64,000 nt of DNA from Calonectria ilicicola (GCA_020809705.1 CP085835.1:1240001-1304000), one strand, 5' to 3'. Numbered from the stretch's first letter, positions 1 to 11,023 are shown. Notes: generated by a model from the letters alone, not told the origin. Program-made: numbers and translations.

Positions 1-983
1 TAGCGGATGGATTTATCATATATAAGGAAAATTCGTATCTCCTCGACTTCAACGCCTTGGAATTTGTGTTTGATTGGTGCATAATCAAGTTCTCGACAAA
101 TGTTACAAATGGCACGGCTGCTACTATTCAGCAAAAAAAGCCCTTGATGGAATTCCAATTTGAAGACAATTACCGTCAACTGACTAGATCAAATGGATAC
201 CACTCATTTCAAGTAGACTCCAACGCTCATTATGCCTTGCAGCGCTATATGGGGATGCTCTTGTCCGGTGCTATTGTTCTCAAGGAATCAACCAACACCA
301 CTCTCCGGAACTTTGACAATTCGGATGAAATTATGGTAATTGGAAGAGCTTTGGGTGTGGAGGGTCTTGAACGAGATGATAATGACTCCGGCAGTGGGGT
401 TTCAACACTGCAGACAGTACTACGCAACATAGCTATGAGTATGACAAATTATATTCGTATCGAATCCACAGATTACATGAACGGGGATGTATATGTTGAA
501 CGCAGCTTTGTTGTGGTGCAATGGGGCTGGCTGATTGCACCTATCACTTTTGTTGCACTCAGTGCTATTTTCTTTATTGCGGTAGTCGTCCAAGGAGGAC
601 AACACAAATCGGCTGGGCTGCCCTTATGGAAATCGAATTCAATGGCAGCTCTCCGAGTACTTGATCCAAAGCTACGTTCTTCTATTGGGCCACTGGATTT
701 GGTCAGCTCTCTCGAGGACGAGGAGAACCAGCTGCGTGCTTGCCTTGTCCGAGACGATGTTGGCTGGGTACTTACTCAAGAAGAGACGAGTGAGGATGGC
801 CCAAACTTTGTTCCTGTGAACTTGGAAGATCAGAATCCTGACGATGCCATATCTGAGGTCTCGTCATTAACTTTACAGGCTTCGGAAAGTAACCCGATAT
901 TCACCCCACGACCGGTCAGCAACATCAGCAACTGTGAAATTGAGACTGTAGCGTCTGATATCTCACACGGTAATGCCGATTAA
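1..983 (+). CDS. DUF3176-family membrane protein, 3' part
   Basis: The frame is already open at base 3, so the gene starts upstream of the window; about 326 C-terminal residues are visible and the TAA stop is at 981-983. The visible part begins with a region carrying N-glycosylation sequons (NVT, NGT, NTT). One hydrophobic helix follows at about bases 520-595 (WGWLIAPITFVALSAIFF), then a juxtamembrane motif LPLWKSNSMAAL and an acidic, Ser-rich cytosolic tail. An aromatic-rich last helix followed by LPLWKSN/S is what I associate with C-termini of the fungal DUF3176 family (PF11374), plasma-membrane-like proteins of unknown function. Family membership is inferred from this recalled pattern. A decayed copy of the last codons lies near 8.1-8.2 kb. 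Confidence 0.75.
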   Translation, partial: ADGFIIYKENSYLLDFNALEFVFDWCIIKFSTNVTNGTAATIQQKKPLMEFQFEDNYRQLTRSNGYHSFQVDSNAHYALQRYMGMLLSGAIVLKESTNTTLRNFDNSDEIMVIGRALGVEGLERDDNDSGSGVSTLQTVLRNIAMSMTNYIRIESTDYMNGDVYVERSFVVVQWGWLIAPITFVALSAIFFIAVVVQGGQHKSAGLPLWKSNSMAALRVLDPKLRSSIGPLDLVSSLEDEENQLRACLVRDDVGWVLTQEETSEDGPNFVPVNLEDQNPDDAISEVSSLTLQASESNPIFTPRPVSNISNCEIETVASDISHGNAD

Positions 984-1521
984 GCCCGTTCATGTCGTGA
1001 CTAAGCCAATCATTGGAAAAGGGGGTGTCATCTCAACACAGTTATCCTTTCGGACATGCTCTTCTTTTTATTCCAAACAAAAAAGAAAGAAAAAGGAGAA
1101 GGAAAACCTAGCCTCGTGTAGCGCCTCATGAAATTTTGGTATACTATTATCTTGGATCTTCTGAAAGCGGTCATCTAAAAAGTCAACTGCTTCTGAAATG
1201 TCTTGTAAGTATCCTCAACATTCTTTGATGTCTCTTTCAGCCTTGTTTGTGAGTTCCTTGCACAGCGTACTCATGTCTTTAGTAAGATCGGCCATCGAAG
1301 GTCGGAGAGAATCTGCTACGTCATGCGACTTTTAATGATGAAAGAGGATTGGAAATTTATTACTTTAATTACTCTTAATATAAAATTCATCCCTTGGTCC
1401 TTCTATTAAGCCAGGGAGAAGGTGAGGATTGGCCACATTCCAACACCAGTTCTTTTATCTTAGGTACATGGGTCCCCATAAATATCCGCCAACAGGTTAG
1501 GATGACTGTGAAGCAAGTCTC
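984..1521. other. Intergenic, convergent 3' ends
   Basis: AT-rich spacer between two convergent genes. It contains A-rich and T-rich runs near 1060-1105 that could serve 3'-end formation. I see no coding frame and no RNA gene. Confidence 0.5.
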
Positions 1522-1890
1522 TTAGTTGCCGATAACATCGCTTCGGCAAGCACAGTAGGCAGGACCAATCGTAACAGTGCCATCAGGGCCAGTTGTGCCC
1601 TTGGATGCCAGGCAGATGACATTGTTGTTAAGCCCTGTGCACTCTCTTGGCCAGTTCTTGCAATCGTCGGGGGTAGAACACTGAACCTTGGGTATATCGA
1701 CGGTTGGACTTGGCGCAGGGTTCTCAGTTGCTGAGGGATCCACATCGCTTCGGCATGCACAATAAGACGGGCCAAGTGTCACAGTGCCGTCTGAGCTGGT
1801 GGTTCCCTTTGAGGCCAGACAAATTACGCCGTTGCTCAGGCCAGGGCATGTGACTGGCTAATTCTTGCAGTCATCTGGTGTTGAACAGGC
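1522..1890 (-). repeat. Two tandem Cys-rich repeat units
   Basis: Two units of about 50 residues each carry CSTPDDCKN near the start, then ICLASKGTT, then an ending of the form (S/A)YCACRSDV. The downstream unit reads DCKNWPRECTG, while the upstream unit has TAG in place of the Trp codon (bases 1860-1858). Six Cys per unit suggests a small disulphide-bonded module. The CDS-terminal TAA is at 1524-1522. Confidence 0.7.
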
Positions 1891-3599
1891 TAATTGTGGT
1901 ACAGCCGAGGTCGTTGAGGCTGGAGGCACATCTGCAGACGTGCTAGACGGTTTATCGGTAGAGACCGCAGAACAACGGCAGATGTGACTGACAACACCCA
2001 GGTTGATTCCAGGGACACCGCAAACAGGGATTTGACCATTTTCACATTCCATACTCTGGCAGTCTTGGTTTGATTGACATATCATCGGTACCACCGTGGG
2101 ACTTTCGGTTGGAGTGGCCGATGCTGCTGAGGAGGGACTGCAAGCTTGACGGGTGCGAAGTTTGTTGTTATTAGGGAGCGGCGCCTGGCTATTCTGCATA
2201 GAACAGTATTGTGTAGAATCATCTCCAACAATCGGGTCCCAGGTATCAGTAGCAAATGCCGCTTGCTGGTTTTCGAACCAGACTCTCCACTGAGCCTGAG
2301 TCTCGCAGTCTCCAGGCTGGTATTGAACCATTGCTCGGCCTCGGTTTGAGACGTAGCTTTCATCCATAGGGTCAAGTTGATCAGGAGCATACAGGATCCT
2401 ATCTGTCCTCACATTCGCACCAAAAATAGCCTGAAGTTCCTTGAGGATCTGTGTGTTGAAATCATCCGTGCCTTCATCCGCTCTGGGGGTGGGGAATCCA
2501 TCACGATCCCAAGCAGCAGCAAGATTTGTTGGATTCTCGTTGTTCCAGTTTTTATCATCCTCATCCAGAGGCACAACATATGGTGCAAATATGAAAATGC
2601 GGAGATTATTCACATCGTCAAAAATTCCGCCCTGCTCTTTCAAGCTGTCAAGTCCATACTTGTGGTTGTCTGGGTTTGGTGGGTTATCGTCGTACGGTGC
2701 GTGGAGCGTCTTCAGGGCATAAACCTTGAACCAGCTTAGCTGATCTGCGTAGGGGAAGCTTGCTGGTTCTAAATCGCTTGTGTGAGGACGTCTCGAACCG
2801 AAGCCGGGCATTAGCCATCCAGTAGGCTGATCATCTTCTTCTCCATCCTCACTGCCTGGAGGTGGGGGAGGGTAGTAATATTCTGGCCTGAAGGTAGTAT
2901 ATTCCCAGATATGGTTGACCCACGCTCCCTTTCTGGAAACGACGATAATTGAGGTGCAGCCGACGAGGCGTGGAGTTGAGATGGATATAGGTTTGCCGGC
3001 AAAGGACATCATCTGAGATGTTGTTCTTTCTTCACCTTCGAAATCCTGTTCGCCATCAACAGTTACCGGTACAAGTTCCGGCAAAGCGACCATAACATTA
3101 TCCCCCCCCTGAGCTGGTATTTTGCAATGTAAGCTTCATTGGCCAAGAAGCGTGTTCTCTGGTCTCCCTCATTATAATTTTCCGGACCTGTAGAGTGGGG
3201 TTGTTAGTTTGTTCAGGTGATTCCCAAGAAGGTAGATAGTATGAAAATCAGCAAACAAATTGAACTTACCAGCCCATTTGCATGACGGCGGATCAAAGGC
3301 TCAGGCATCGGCTCTCTTGGAGAGACCAAAGGCTGTTCTCGATTTTCCTGAAAAGGGGCACTGATCTCCACAGGTTTTCAACCCACAACCCTTGGTGGGG
3401 TATGTCTTGGGAGTGATGGTTGTGGTAATCGTAGTAGTGGACGCGGTAACTTCACTGCATGAAACGACAGTTGTATACGCTCTCGTTGTACATGTTGGAG
3501 TTCCGGTTGTAACCGAGGCCGTGACTGTACATATTACACTTTCCCATGTTGCACTGATTGTAGTTGTACACGATGTTGTGGTCTCTGGGGGTGGTGGTG

Positions 3600-4960
3600 T
3601 AGTTGTCGGAGAGGGACTATTGTTGCCTCCAGGGGGCGGTGGGGGGTTGGTATCATCGCCGCCAGGAGGAGGGCTAGAGGATCCCCCAGGCGGGGGAGGG
3701 TTGCTGCTTGATCCCGAAGGAGGATTCTCTGTACTTGCAGGAGGAGGAGGATTTCCTGTTCCCGAGGGTGGAGGAGGACTCTCTGTACTAGTTGCCGGAG
3801 GGGGGTTATTGGTGTCTGTTGGCGGTGGAGGGTTTTCAGTGCCGGTTCCTGTGTTTGGAGGAGAATTGCTATCCGTGTTGGATGCAGGAGGGAGGTTTGT
3901 AGTATCCGTTCTCGTGTTGAGCGGAACTGTAGTATCCGTACCTGTCAGAGGAGTGCTGTTGGTATCTGAAGGTGGAGGTGGCACAATAGAGTCTGTAGAG
4001 GAGGTAGCGGTGCCTGGTGGAAGTGGGGGGCTCTGGGTCTCTGTTCCCGTGCTCGATGGGCCAGCGATATCCGTACCTGTCGGAAGAGAGATGGTTCCAG
4101 TATTAGATGATTGAGGAGCGATCTCAGTTCTAGAAGGGGAAGTCTCTGTACCTCCCGGAGGAGGATTGTTGGTATCTGTGGGGGGCGGGTTTACTGTTCC
4201 CGTCTCTGTATTAGATAAAGAAATAGAATTGTCCGATCCTGGCGTAATTGTACTTGTTGTTCCCAAAGTAGGGCTTACACCTCCAGTCTCAGTACCCGAG
4301 GAAACTCCAGCAGCTGTGTTTGTTGTGGGAAGAACATTACCAGAACTTGGTGAAGAGCCCGCGGTGCCTGACAATGGGGGACTACTGGAGCCTGGAGGAG
4401 GGGGATTTGTGTCACTACTCTGCGTCCCAGATGGCACAGAATTGATGTTGGTTCCCGAACCACCATTGCTTTGGGTACCCGTTTGCGTGGCGGATGTGGA
4501 AGCTCCGTTACTTGTTCCTGAAGGGCTCTGATTCCCGCTGTTGGTCCCAGAAGGAGGCACACCGGTCACTGACCCAGAAGCAGGAGGGACATTTCCAAGG
4601 GTTGTTCCTGTTCCTGAGGACACAGGTTTCTCTGTGCCAGAGATAGACGAGACGGGTCCTGTAATGGACGCAGATCCTGTTTTGCTCGTACTGGTTGGGA
4701 CAGCGTTGGTCTTGGTTCCCGAAAGTAAAGGGTTGCTAGTATCCGGAGGAGGATTATTTCCGGTGGCAGTTCCTACGTTTGATGATTGGGTCTTCGCAGT
4801 TCCAAGGACGGAATTTGAGGCACCAGAGGCACCAGTCTTTGTCCCTGATGAGATCAGAGATTTCTGAGTACTTGAAGGAGGGCGATTTGTAGCGTTGGTT
4901 GTGGTGCCCGGTCGAGCAGAACTGTTCGTGCCCGATGGGGTTGACCCCTTCGTATTGGTG
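3600..4960 (-). repeat. Mucin-like Thr/Ser/Pro/Gly low-complexity tract
   Basis: Coding low-complexity DNA inside the secreted protein gene. It encodes irregular GT(E/D)T, PPP and TNNPPP-type units with many O-glycosylation candidates, as in fungal wall-associated spacers. The G-rich complementary strand produces long spurious open frames (for example 3392-4114) that are shadows. Confidence 0.75.
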
Positions 4961-5481
4961 GAAGAGGGGTTAACACCGCCTTTGGTTCTAGACCGAGTTG
5001 TAATGGATGCAAGAGGCCTTTCTGTGCTTGTCGCTTTGGAAGAGTTTGTGTTTTTTGGGGGCGAAGAGTGAATGGTCTTTGTAGCGGGTGGTGAGCCAGC
5101 CTCGCTTGAGTGTTTTCGCGTACTGGTCGAGGTTGTGGGTTTGCCTGCTTGGCTTGTCGTCTTTCCAGAGTGTGGAATGGTCACAGTAATACCGTCAGTC
5201 ACAAAAACGGAGGACTTGATGGTTGAAAGAGTGACAGTTTTAGTGCCTCCAATAATGAGAATGCCATTGCTAGACACGACGGTCTCGCCATGCTTTCCTG
5301 TCAGGGTCGTAGCACGGGAGTGACCTGGTTGACTAGACTCATATACCGGCTTGCTTGGGGGAGGAGGATAGTATCCATAGTTTCGACGGTCGATGTCACC
5401 GTCCACGACCACAGGTTTGGCAAAAGAAGGTAATGCCAGAGCAGCGAAGGCCGCCAATCTGACTAGCCTATGGATAGGCAT

Positions 5482-6589
5482 GGTGGGCAAACAGAGACTG
5501 GTATAAAGAATGTGATGTAATGAGAGTGTCTCCAGTCCCGCCAAAAGGCTTTTTGGTAGACAAAGAATGGAAGGAGTACTGAATCCATTTCCGCACAGAA
5601 ACAAAGATAAATTATATAGAGATCATGTTGAAGTTGAGATAGTCTAAGAATTGATAAGTAGTATCCTTGCACAATATACCCGTGCGTTGTGCTCCATCGG
5701 ATGATCCTACAGATCCCGCAGTAATTACACTAAGACTGATCTTCATGCACGTTGTTTTTGCCGCAGACCAAGGCTGCATGCATCGGTGGCTATGTAATAT
5801 TGTGTGTGTGGGTAGTACATTAGTCTGCAGACCCATGTTCTTTAAGCACATCGATTTTATCATACGAGATGGGCTTTACTGTCTTGGCGAGATCAATACC
5901 AAGTACTTGGTTCATGGTGGTGACAGATATTTCCAGACAGTGGCCAGAGAAGTCTTCGTCTTTTGGGCCATCCGACTACCGGAAATAATCTTACTTGGAA
6001 ACGAGCGACTAATTTTTCAAGGTCAATGTGCAACTACTTCAGCGCATGCTCTGAGCGGCTAACACTAGCAAAGCAATCCAACACTAAAATACTAACAACC
6101 TAAGTTTGACAGTTGGGCAGCGAGAATGGCTATGTCCGAACAAAGGAGCCTTCAGCCTCACGTTCTAGAACAAGTCAGGTTAGTATCTATGCGGCTAAAA
6201 GGCTTTTCAAACGGTCCGTCTCGATAAGCCTCGCCAATGGAACCCACTTGTCCGTGGGCAGTACACCTGACTAGTGTGACATTTCACTGTTAAAGCTCGT
6301 GCCTAGACTTTTAACGTAGCCGCTGTGCTGTGCATTGTTGCCGCACAAACACCAACGATTGGCTGCACGGACTTGTTTTGAAACACCTGTCAACTTCTTG
6401 CAGGCGACTGATGTCATGTTCAATTAAGGCCTCGAGCCTGCACGACATCTCCACAACATTGCCGAGTTCCAGAATAACTGACCCTGTCGGCCTTAAGGCT
6501 GAGTCTGGGTTGGGGTGGATATTACTTCGCTTGCTCGCGTTTATTGCTGGCCTCTGTCGCAACGGCAATCGCACACAACCATCGCCCCT
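5482..6589. other. Intergenic, divergent promoters
   Basis: Spacer of about 1.1 kb between the leftward secreted-protein gene and the rightward ankyrin gene. I see no supported gene. An open frame at 5667-6062 has no recognisable features. The stretch presumably holds both promoters. Confidence 0.4.
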
Positions 6590-7921
6590 ATGCCTTACAT
6601 TTCCCGCTTCGGCCGACCTATCGGCTCCAGGCATCCAATGAAGGCTTACTCTTCAGAAGCCACTATAAAATACCTTCGATTGAAAGACACGCTTCAACGC
6701 AGCGATGAAGATGAAGCTTGGTTACAGGACCTGCAGCGCGACTCTTCAACCTGGGACCAAGCCGACCAGCAGCTTTATGACGATATCATGACCAGAGATG
6801 ATGACAGAGAGGATCTAAAACGGGAACCTTTGCGAAGAGAAACTGAGGGCTTTTTTGACCACCTGAATCTTCCCCCTCTTCCTCCTCCACTGCCTCGATC
6901 AAGTCTGTGGCTATGTGCACAGCGCCCCCACTCATACCCAGTCGAAGAGATCCGCCCTTTTCTTTTAGCCTGCCAGGATGGTCTTCTAGACGAGGTTAAA
7001 AAATGGATCCCCGACAGAAAGGATATGTTGCGAAGAATGGGATTGCAAGATGGGCTTGCCTGCGCAGCGAAAAGCGACCAGGTCCACGTTGCCAGGTATC
7101 TCCTCCAAGAAGGAGGCGCCTCTTTGCATGGCGCTGTCGTGGAGGCAGCGTGCGAAAGCCTTTCACTGCCTCTTTTCGAGCTCTGCATTGAGCACGGTTA
7201 TCACCCCAATCAGCAGGTTCCATCTCCTGCGGGTAGCTTCGGGGTAGCACTGCCGCACTGCCTTGGCGACGAGGATATTGTTCGCTTCCTTTTAAGCCAT
7301 GGCGCTGATCCGGACCTAGATGCATTCAAAGACGGCAGAAATTGGAATTGGGGCCATCGAGCGACGCCTCCAATGGATAGAACATCTGGCCGTGCGCTAG
7401 ATGTTGCAGTGGAAAAGTCTACTCTACCAACCGTCCAATTACTTCTTGAGTATGGTGCCAATCCCAATTATGCACGCCCACTGAAGGCGGCGATCAATCG
7501 TCGTTCTAATCCTGCTTCTGAATCTGGCGCAGAAGATGATTGGCTTCCGCTTATGCAACTTCTTTTAGACAATGGAGCGAAAGTCAACGCTACAACATAC
7601 ACTGGAGGTACACCGTTGATTTCTGCCATTGGGAAGCAAATGTGGGATGTTGTCGAGTTCTTGTTAGATCACGGAGCTGACCCCATGATCATCCACCCTG
7701 CAACAAAACAAGACGCGTTCTCAGTGGCCGCCAAACATGCGGGGATCGAGTGGGATAGCAACGATGTCCTAAAGACTTATTTAAGTCATCTCTGCGACTT
7801 CGATTCCACCCCTAAAGATGCAGACGTACCAATTGTTGCTGATGGTGCACAGTATAATCCATTAGTGCAGGCCGTTGTGAAGGTCAGGGAAAGAAAGCAA
7901 AGTATACCTAAGATATATTAG
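6590..7921 (+). CDS. Ankyrin-repeat protein
   Basis: Single-exon frame of 443 codons from ATG 6590; a later in-frame ATG at 6638 is an alternative start. The N-terminal third is charged and contains a proline cluster (LPPLPPPLPR). The remainder consists of degenerate ankyrin repeats: PFLLACQDGLLDEVKKWI, VARYLLQEGGASLHGAVVEA, IVRFLLSHGADPDLDA, TVQLLLEYGANPN, LMQLLLDNGAKVNA, then TPLISAIGKQMWDVVEFLLDHGADP. LLL..GA.(P/V)N is the ankyrin signature. There is no signal peptide or membrane span, so it is probably an intracellular protein-interaction scaffold. It lacks the NACHT and PNP parts of NLR-type ankyrin proteins, so it may be stand-alone or a cut-down relative. The partner is unknown. Confidence 0.85.
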   Translation: MPYISRFGRPIGSRHPMKAYSSEATIKYLRLKDTLQRSDEDEAWLQDLQRDSSTWDQADQQLYDDIMTRDDDREDLKREPLRRETEGFFDHLNLPPLPPPLPRSSLWLCAQRPHSYPVEEIRPFLLACQDGLLDEVKKWIPDRKDMLRRMGLQDGLACAAKSDQVHVARYLLQEGGASLHGAVVEAACESLSLPLFELCIEHGYHPNQQVPSPAGSFGVALPHCLGDEDIVRFLLSHGADPDLDAFKDGRNWNWGHRATPPMDRTSGRALDVAVEKSTLPTVQLLLEYGANPNYARPLKAAINRRSNPASESGAEDDWLPLMQLLLDNGAKVNATTYTGGTPLISAIGKQMWDVVEFLLDHGADPMIIHPATKQDAFSVAAKHAGIEWDSNDVLKTYLSHLCDFDSTPKDADVPIVADGAQYNPLVQAVVKVRERKQSIPKIY

Positions 7922-8808
7922 AATATTTTATTTCGAGTCACCCTATAGATTTCAACTACCCCACTAGCACATCAGTCAGTTTAAATTATAATTGGACGGT
8001 TCTTTTACCTCACGTAGATGTAAACCGCCTTCGAACTAGAAACTGCGACCGTTTGAAGGAGGGATCCATATCCCCATTTCCATCCCATCGACGACTCAAA
8101 GATAGTAACTACCTCACACCGGATGGCGACCTTTAAATAGCCAATACTACTGCGGCTTCTGATATCGCACGCGATGATGCTGATTAGGCGTTTCATGTCG
8201 TGGCTAAGACCGTGAATGGCATTGGGTCAAGAAATGAACTTGTTCTTGATAGACGTATCTTTAACTCCCAAGGAGCCTTAAACCTTTTAAGGGTAGTAAA
8301 GCGCTAACATTAATTCGGAATCGCCTATTTATGCTTCGTCGCAGAAAATTCCAACCAAACTCTTGGGTCCGCCTCATAGACCTTCTCGGCTGCTGTTCGA
8401 GACCTGTAGAACCTTTTAAGATCCTACGCAAGATTGCAACACATTGTGCTTTCGTGAAAAGAGGATAGTGTCTTGCACATCGGAAATGGGCCTTGCCTGG
8501 ACGACTATCTTCGGCATCTGCATACAATAGATGCTCGATTCAAACCGACGTGGAGTCGTACCCAACCCAGGTTCCCAGCCTAGGCAGATCGACTTAACAA
8601 CATGCCGCCCAAGTTCCACCACAGTGGCGAACGAACGCTGGAGTGCTGCGCCACAATAGCCACACTACAATGGCCTCAAAATGCCAAGCCGTTCCCACAC
8701 CAATCCTAGACCCCAACTTAAAGCTTGGCCCACACACAGCCTCTTCATTTCTATAGCAACTTCAATGTTAGTGGCAAGAAGCATACCACACAACAAATTC
8801 AAGGAATC
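7922..8808. other. Intergenic with decayed gene fragment
   Basis: No intact frame. Bases about 8095-8225 resemble the 3' end of the DUF3176 gene at the left edge (separate entry). The rest is unremarkable. Confidence 0.45.
8095..8225 (+). pseudogene. Relic of DUF3176 gene 3' end
   Basis: Bases 8153-8220 align without gaps to 951-1016, the last codons and 3' flank of the DUF3176 gene. They share blocks such as TCTGATATC, GATTA and TTCATGTCGTG, with roughly three quarters of positions identical by eye. Many differences are A/G transitions. Weaker similarity (ACCGG and neighbours) extends upstream to about 8095. The matching frame is closed, so this is a fossil of a duplicated copy. Confidence 0.6.
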
Positions 8809-9789
8809 ATGGCCGCTCAATACAGTTCACTTCATTTGTCCGAAAAGTTAAGAGAGCCAAAAAGGCTAAACACAGGGAAGTCAAAGTCAAGCAAGTCACA
8901 GCCAGCATGGTCATTACCAGAGCGTCTGAAACCCCAACAGTACGAAGTTTGCCACAATGGATTTCTGGACAATCTGCAACATTCTCTTGGCTCTTTCTGC
9001 GAATTTACCCACGTTTCGGTGAAGAAAAAAATGCCTGAGTGGCTACAGACGTGTCGAGAATGCTTAGAGGACCTACCAAACCTCCCAAATCCCCGACAGC
9101 GCGAAATTACAGCTTTTGAATTTGTCTGTGTTCACTCGTTCGTACACTCTATCCGTCGATTTCTTCTTAATCGAGGCGGTATTGATCTATGGGAGCGGGA
9201 AGACTTTCGACAGAATAAGTCACGGATCTTTCTACAAGACCTGCGACAGAACCTGCTACAAGACATGTGACAGTTCTTCCGACAGAGGTTGATACCGAGC
9301 TACCCACCAGACCGGGCACAAAACCCGGAACAGCAGTGGTTTCGGTTGTGGCAATTGTTCTTTCCATCGGAATGGCAACGGGAATGGCGAAAATCTTTGG
9401 AATACCTTCTGATACTCCCAGATCACCAACAGCGCACCGTTGAATATGATGATTTTGCTCATAACCATGAAGATATACACTCTATCCGCCTATACACTGG
9501 TGGTCAGATAGAGGAGAAAGAGAGCGACTATGAGGATCAGTCTGACAATGATACCTGGGTCGTATCCTCATCCACGCCTGCTATCTCTAACTGTTCGTCA
9601 TTGAAAAGATACATACACACACTTGCACCTCGTCTCTCAAATTCGGGGCGCAATCACCTCGCAAGGGATGAACTAGGTGCCATAGATGATCACGAAGAAG
9701 ATAGTTTGTTGCCATCTAACTTGCACGATTGTTATAGCAGGAACGGTATTATAGTTTGGAAGTCGGGGCCGGGTCGGAAAAAGGACTAG
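8809..9789 (+). pseudogene. Orphan ORF pair with in-frame stop
   Basis: Two open segments in the same frame: ATG 8809 to TGA 9268-9270, then onward to TAG 9787-9789. I do not recognise the product. The two segments appear related to each other: (EW)LQTCRECLEDLPNLPN..REITAFEF...HSIR in the first resembles EWRKSLEYLLILPDHQQRTVEYDDF...HSIR in the second, suggesting an internal duplication. The TGA lies in a small repetitive stretch (9225-9290) built from CTACAAGAC and GCGACAGAAC-like units. No convincing intron removes either stop. The frame then continues into the spliced ORF at 9805. This may be a decayed gene, a lineage-specific gene with unusual decoding, or three unrelated short genes. Confidence 0.35.
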
Positions 9790-9804
9790 AGGGCATGCAT
9801 CTCA

Positions 9805-11023
9805 ATGAAGAAAAAAACGCAGCGTCAGATTTTCAGGGAGAGGGCACGCCAGTATGACGGGGGAAAAGGCAGGAACCGAGAAGAACCATCCGATACAGCT
9901 AGACAAGGACCAATTGCCTTGTTAAGGGGACGGGTCGACGTTAAACCAAGTTTCCGACTCATACAATCAAGAAAGGGAAAATTCTCGAAAACAAAGCACT
10001 TGGATTTTGAAGACAAAATCGAGTTTATCCTGAAGAATGAGGAGTAAGTTTAGCCCTCTTATATCTAACTACCCATAGACTACTTGACTAACGACGATTT
10101 ACTTTCTTAAACATAGTGTGTACAGAGCTTTCCTAGGCAGAAAGTCCAACATGGGATTGGTTGACAATAAAATAAACATCATATCTTCGGATTGGAGAAA
10201 CCCAGGGTTTATGAATACACAAGGGGCTACGTCACGATTACCTCGAGTCCCAGGAAAACGAAGTGAGGAAGTGTCTAGGAAGAAGCTTCGAACAGTCTGC
10301 AGAGTGCTTGGCACCCAGTATCCTCCAGGGAAAACAGCCATCTGTCCTGATCAGCGAGAAATCCCGCAGCTCAGGCCCATATCCTTTAATTATCCATTCT
10401 ATGAACCCCGTCAACGGTTCCATATCCAGATGGGCCAGGCCCTCATTCACATTCCGACTTCGGGCCATGCGAACGTACCTGGCAAATGCAACAATCGTGA
10501 AGGGGAGGCCATCAAGAATCATCCGAGTGGCCAGGAATCACTCAAACGCAAGCGCAAGCGCAAGGATGGGAGGGAAAGGCGTCGTGGCATCCACAAGTTT
10601 AATATCCCCGAAAGATTTACCTCTTTTCAACGTGTCTGCGATTTCCTTGTCCTCCGATGGTCCGAACTTGCCAAAAAGGCCGAGCATCTAACGAACCTTC
10701 GTGTCGGAGAATCTGATGATGGATACAATTTACTCCGAGTGCTACAGAAGAAAGAGAAGCAGCTAGACTTGCTTTCATTGAATTATGACCAAGCTGCCGG
10801 TGGGAAGTATCGCGACCGGATACTCTTTTCGAGAATGAAGACTGAGCTTGACAAGCATAACGAATGGATGGAAGAATGGAATAAAAAGATGGCAGACTCA
10901 CTATACCTGATGCGAAAGCGACATTCAATAACACAAACACCGACCGTAAAGCTACCCGGAGAACCTAGTCTAGAGCTTTGTCTAGCCTATGACGTAAGTA
11001 CGCGTAAGGATTTGGATGCCTAG
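9805..11023 (+). CDS. Uncharacterised basic protein, two exons
   Basis: ATG 9805 opens a first exon to 10043. A clean intron 10044-10116 follows (GTAAGT donor, GACTAAC branch site, ATAG acceptor), then exon 2 from 10117 to TAG 11021-11023. The phase is preserved across the junction, which supports a real transcript; the product is 381 aa. The protein is rich in Lys/Arg, with a cluster LKRKRKRKDGRERRRG that looks like a nuclear-localisation signal. It is followed by a helical, charged C-terminal half with periodic Leu and aromatic residues (for example KHNEWMEEWNKKMADSLYLM). I recognise no family. It lies in frame with the broken ORFs upstream and may be the 3' part of one larger gene. Confidence 0.5.

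Larger units (their letters stand above)
1522..5481 (-). pseudogene. Secreted Ser/Thr/Pro-rich protein, broken gene
   Basis: The start is the ATG at 5481, which opens a clear signal peptide (MPIHRLVRLAAFAALALPSF). A long low-complexity Thr/Ser/Pro/Gly tract follows (about 4960-3600), then a Cys-containing stretch ending in a dibasic KR. Reading stops at TGA 3303-3301. The same frame continues past the TGA (FDPPSCKWAG), through an 82-nt intron (3188-3269), into a globular region with a hydrophobic core ending in SRKGAWVNHIWE, then a linker, then Cys-rich units with the motif CSTPDDCKN. This order (signal, mucin-like tract, globular domain, Cys tail) resembles a secreted family common in Sordariomycetes as I recall it; its function is unknown. 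Three lesions break it: the TGA at 3301, a frame shift at a run of eight C at 3102-3109, and TAG 1860-1858 exactly where the next repeat has Trp. Alternatively the upstream ORF alone (5481-3301, 726 aa) is a functional gene. Confidence 0.7.

Noticed and set aside
3392..4867. Long plus-strand open frames opposite the mucin-like tract
   Set aside because: They mirror the low-complexity Thr/Pro/Gly coding strand, consist of Val/Gly/Pro repeats and lack start context; a composition artefact.
5667..6062. 131-codon plus-strand frame
   Set aside because: No ordered features or domain; chance frame in intergenic DNA.
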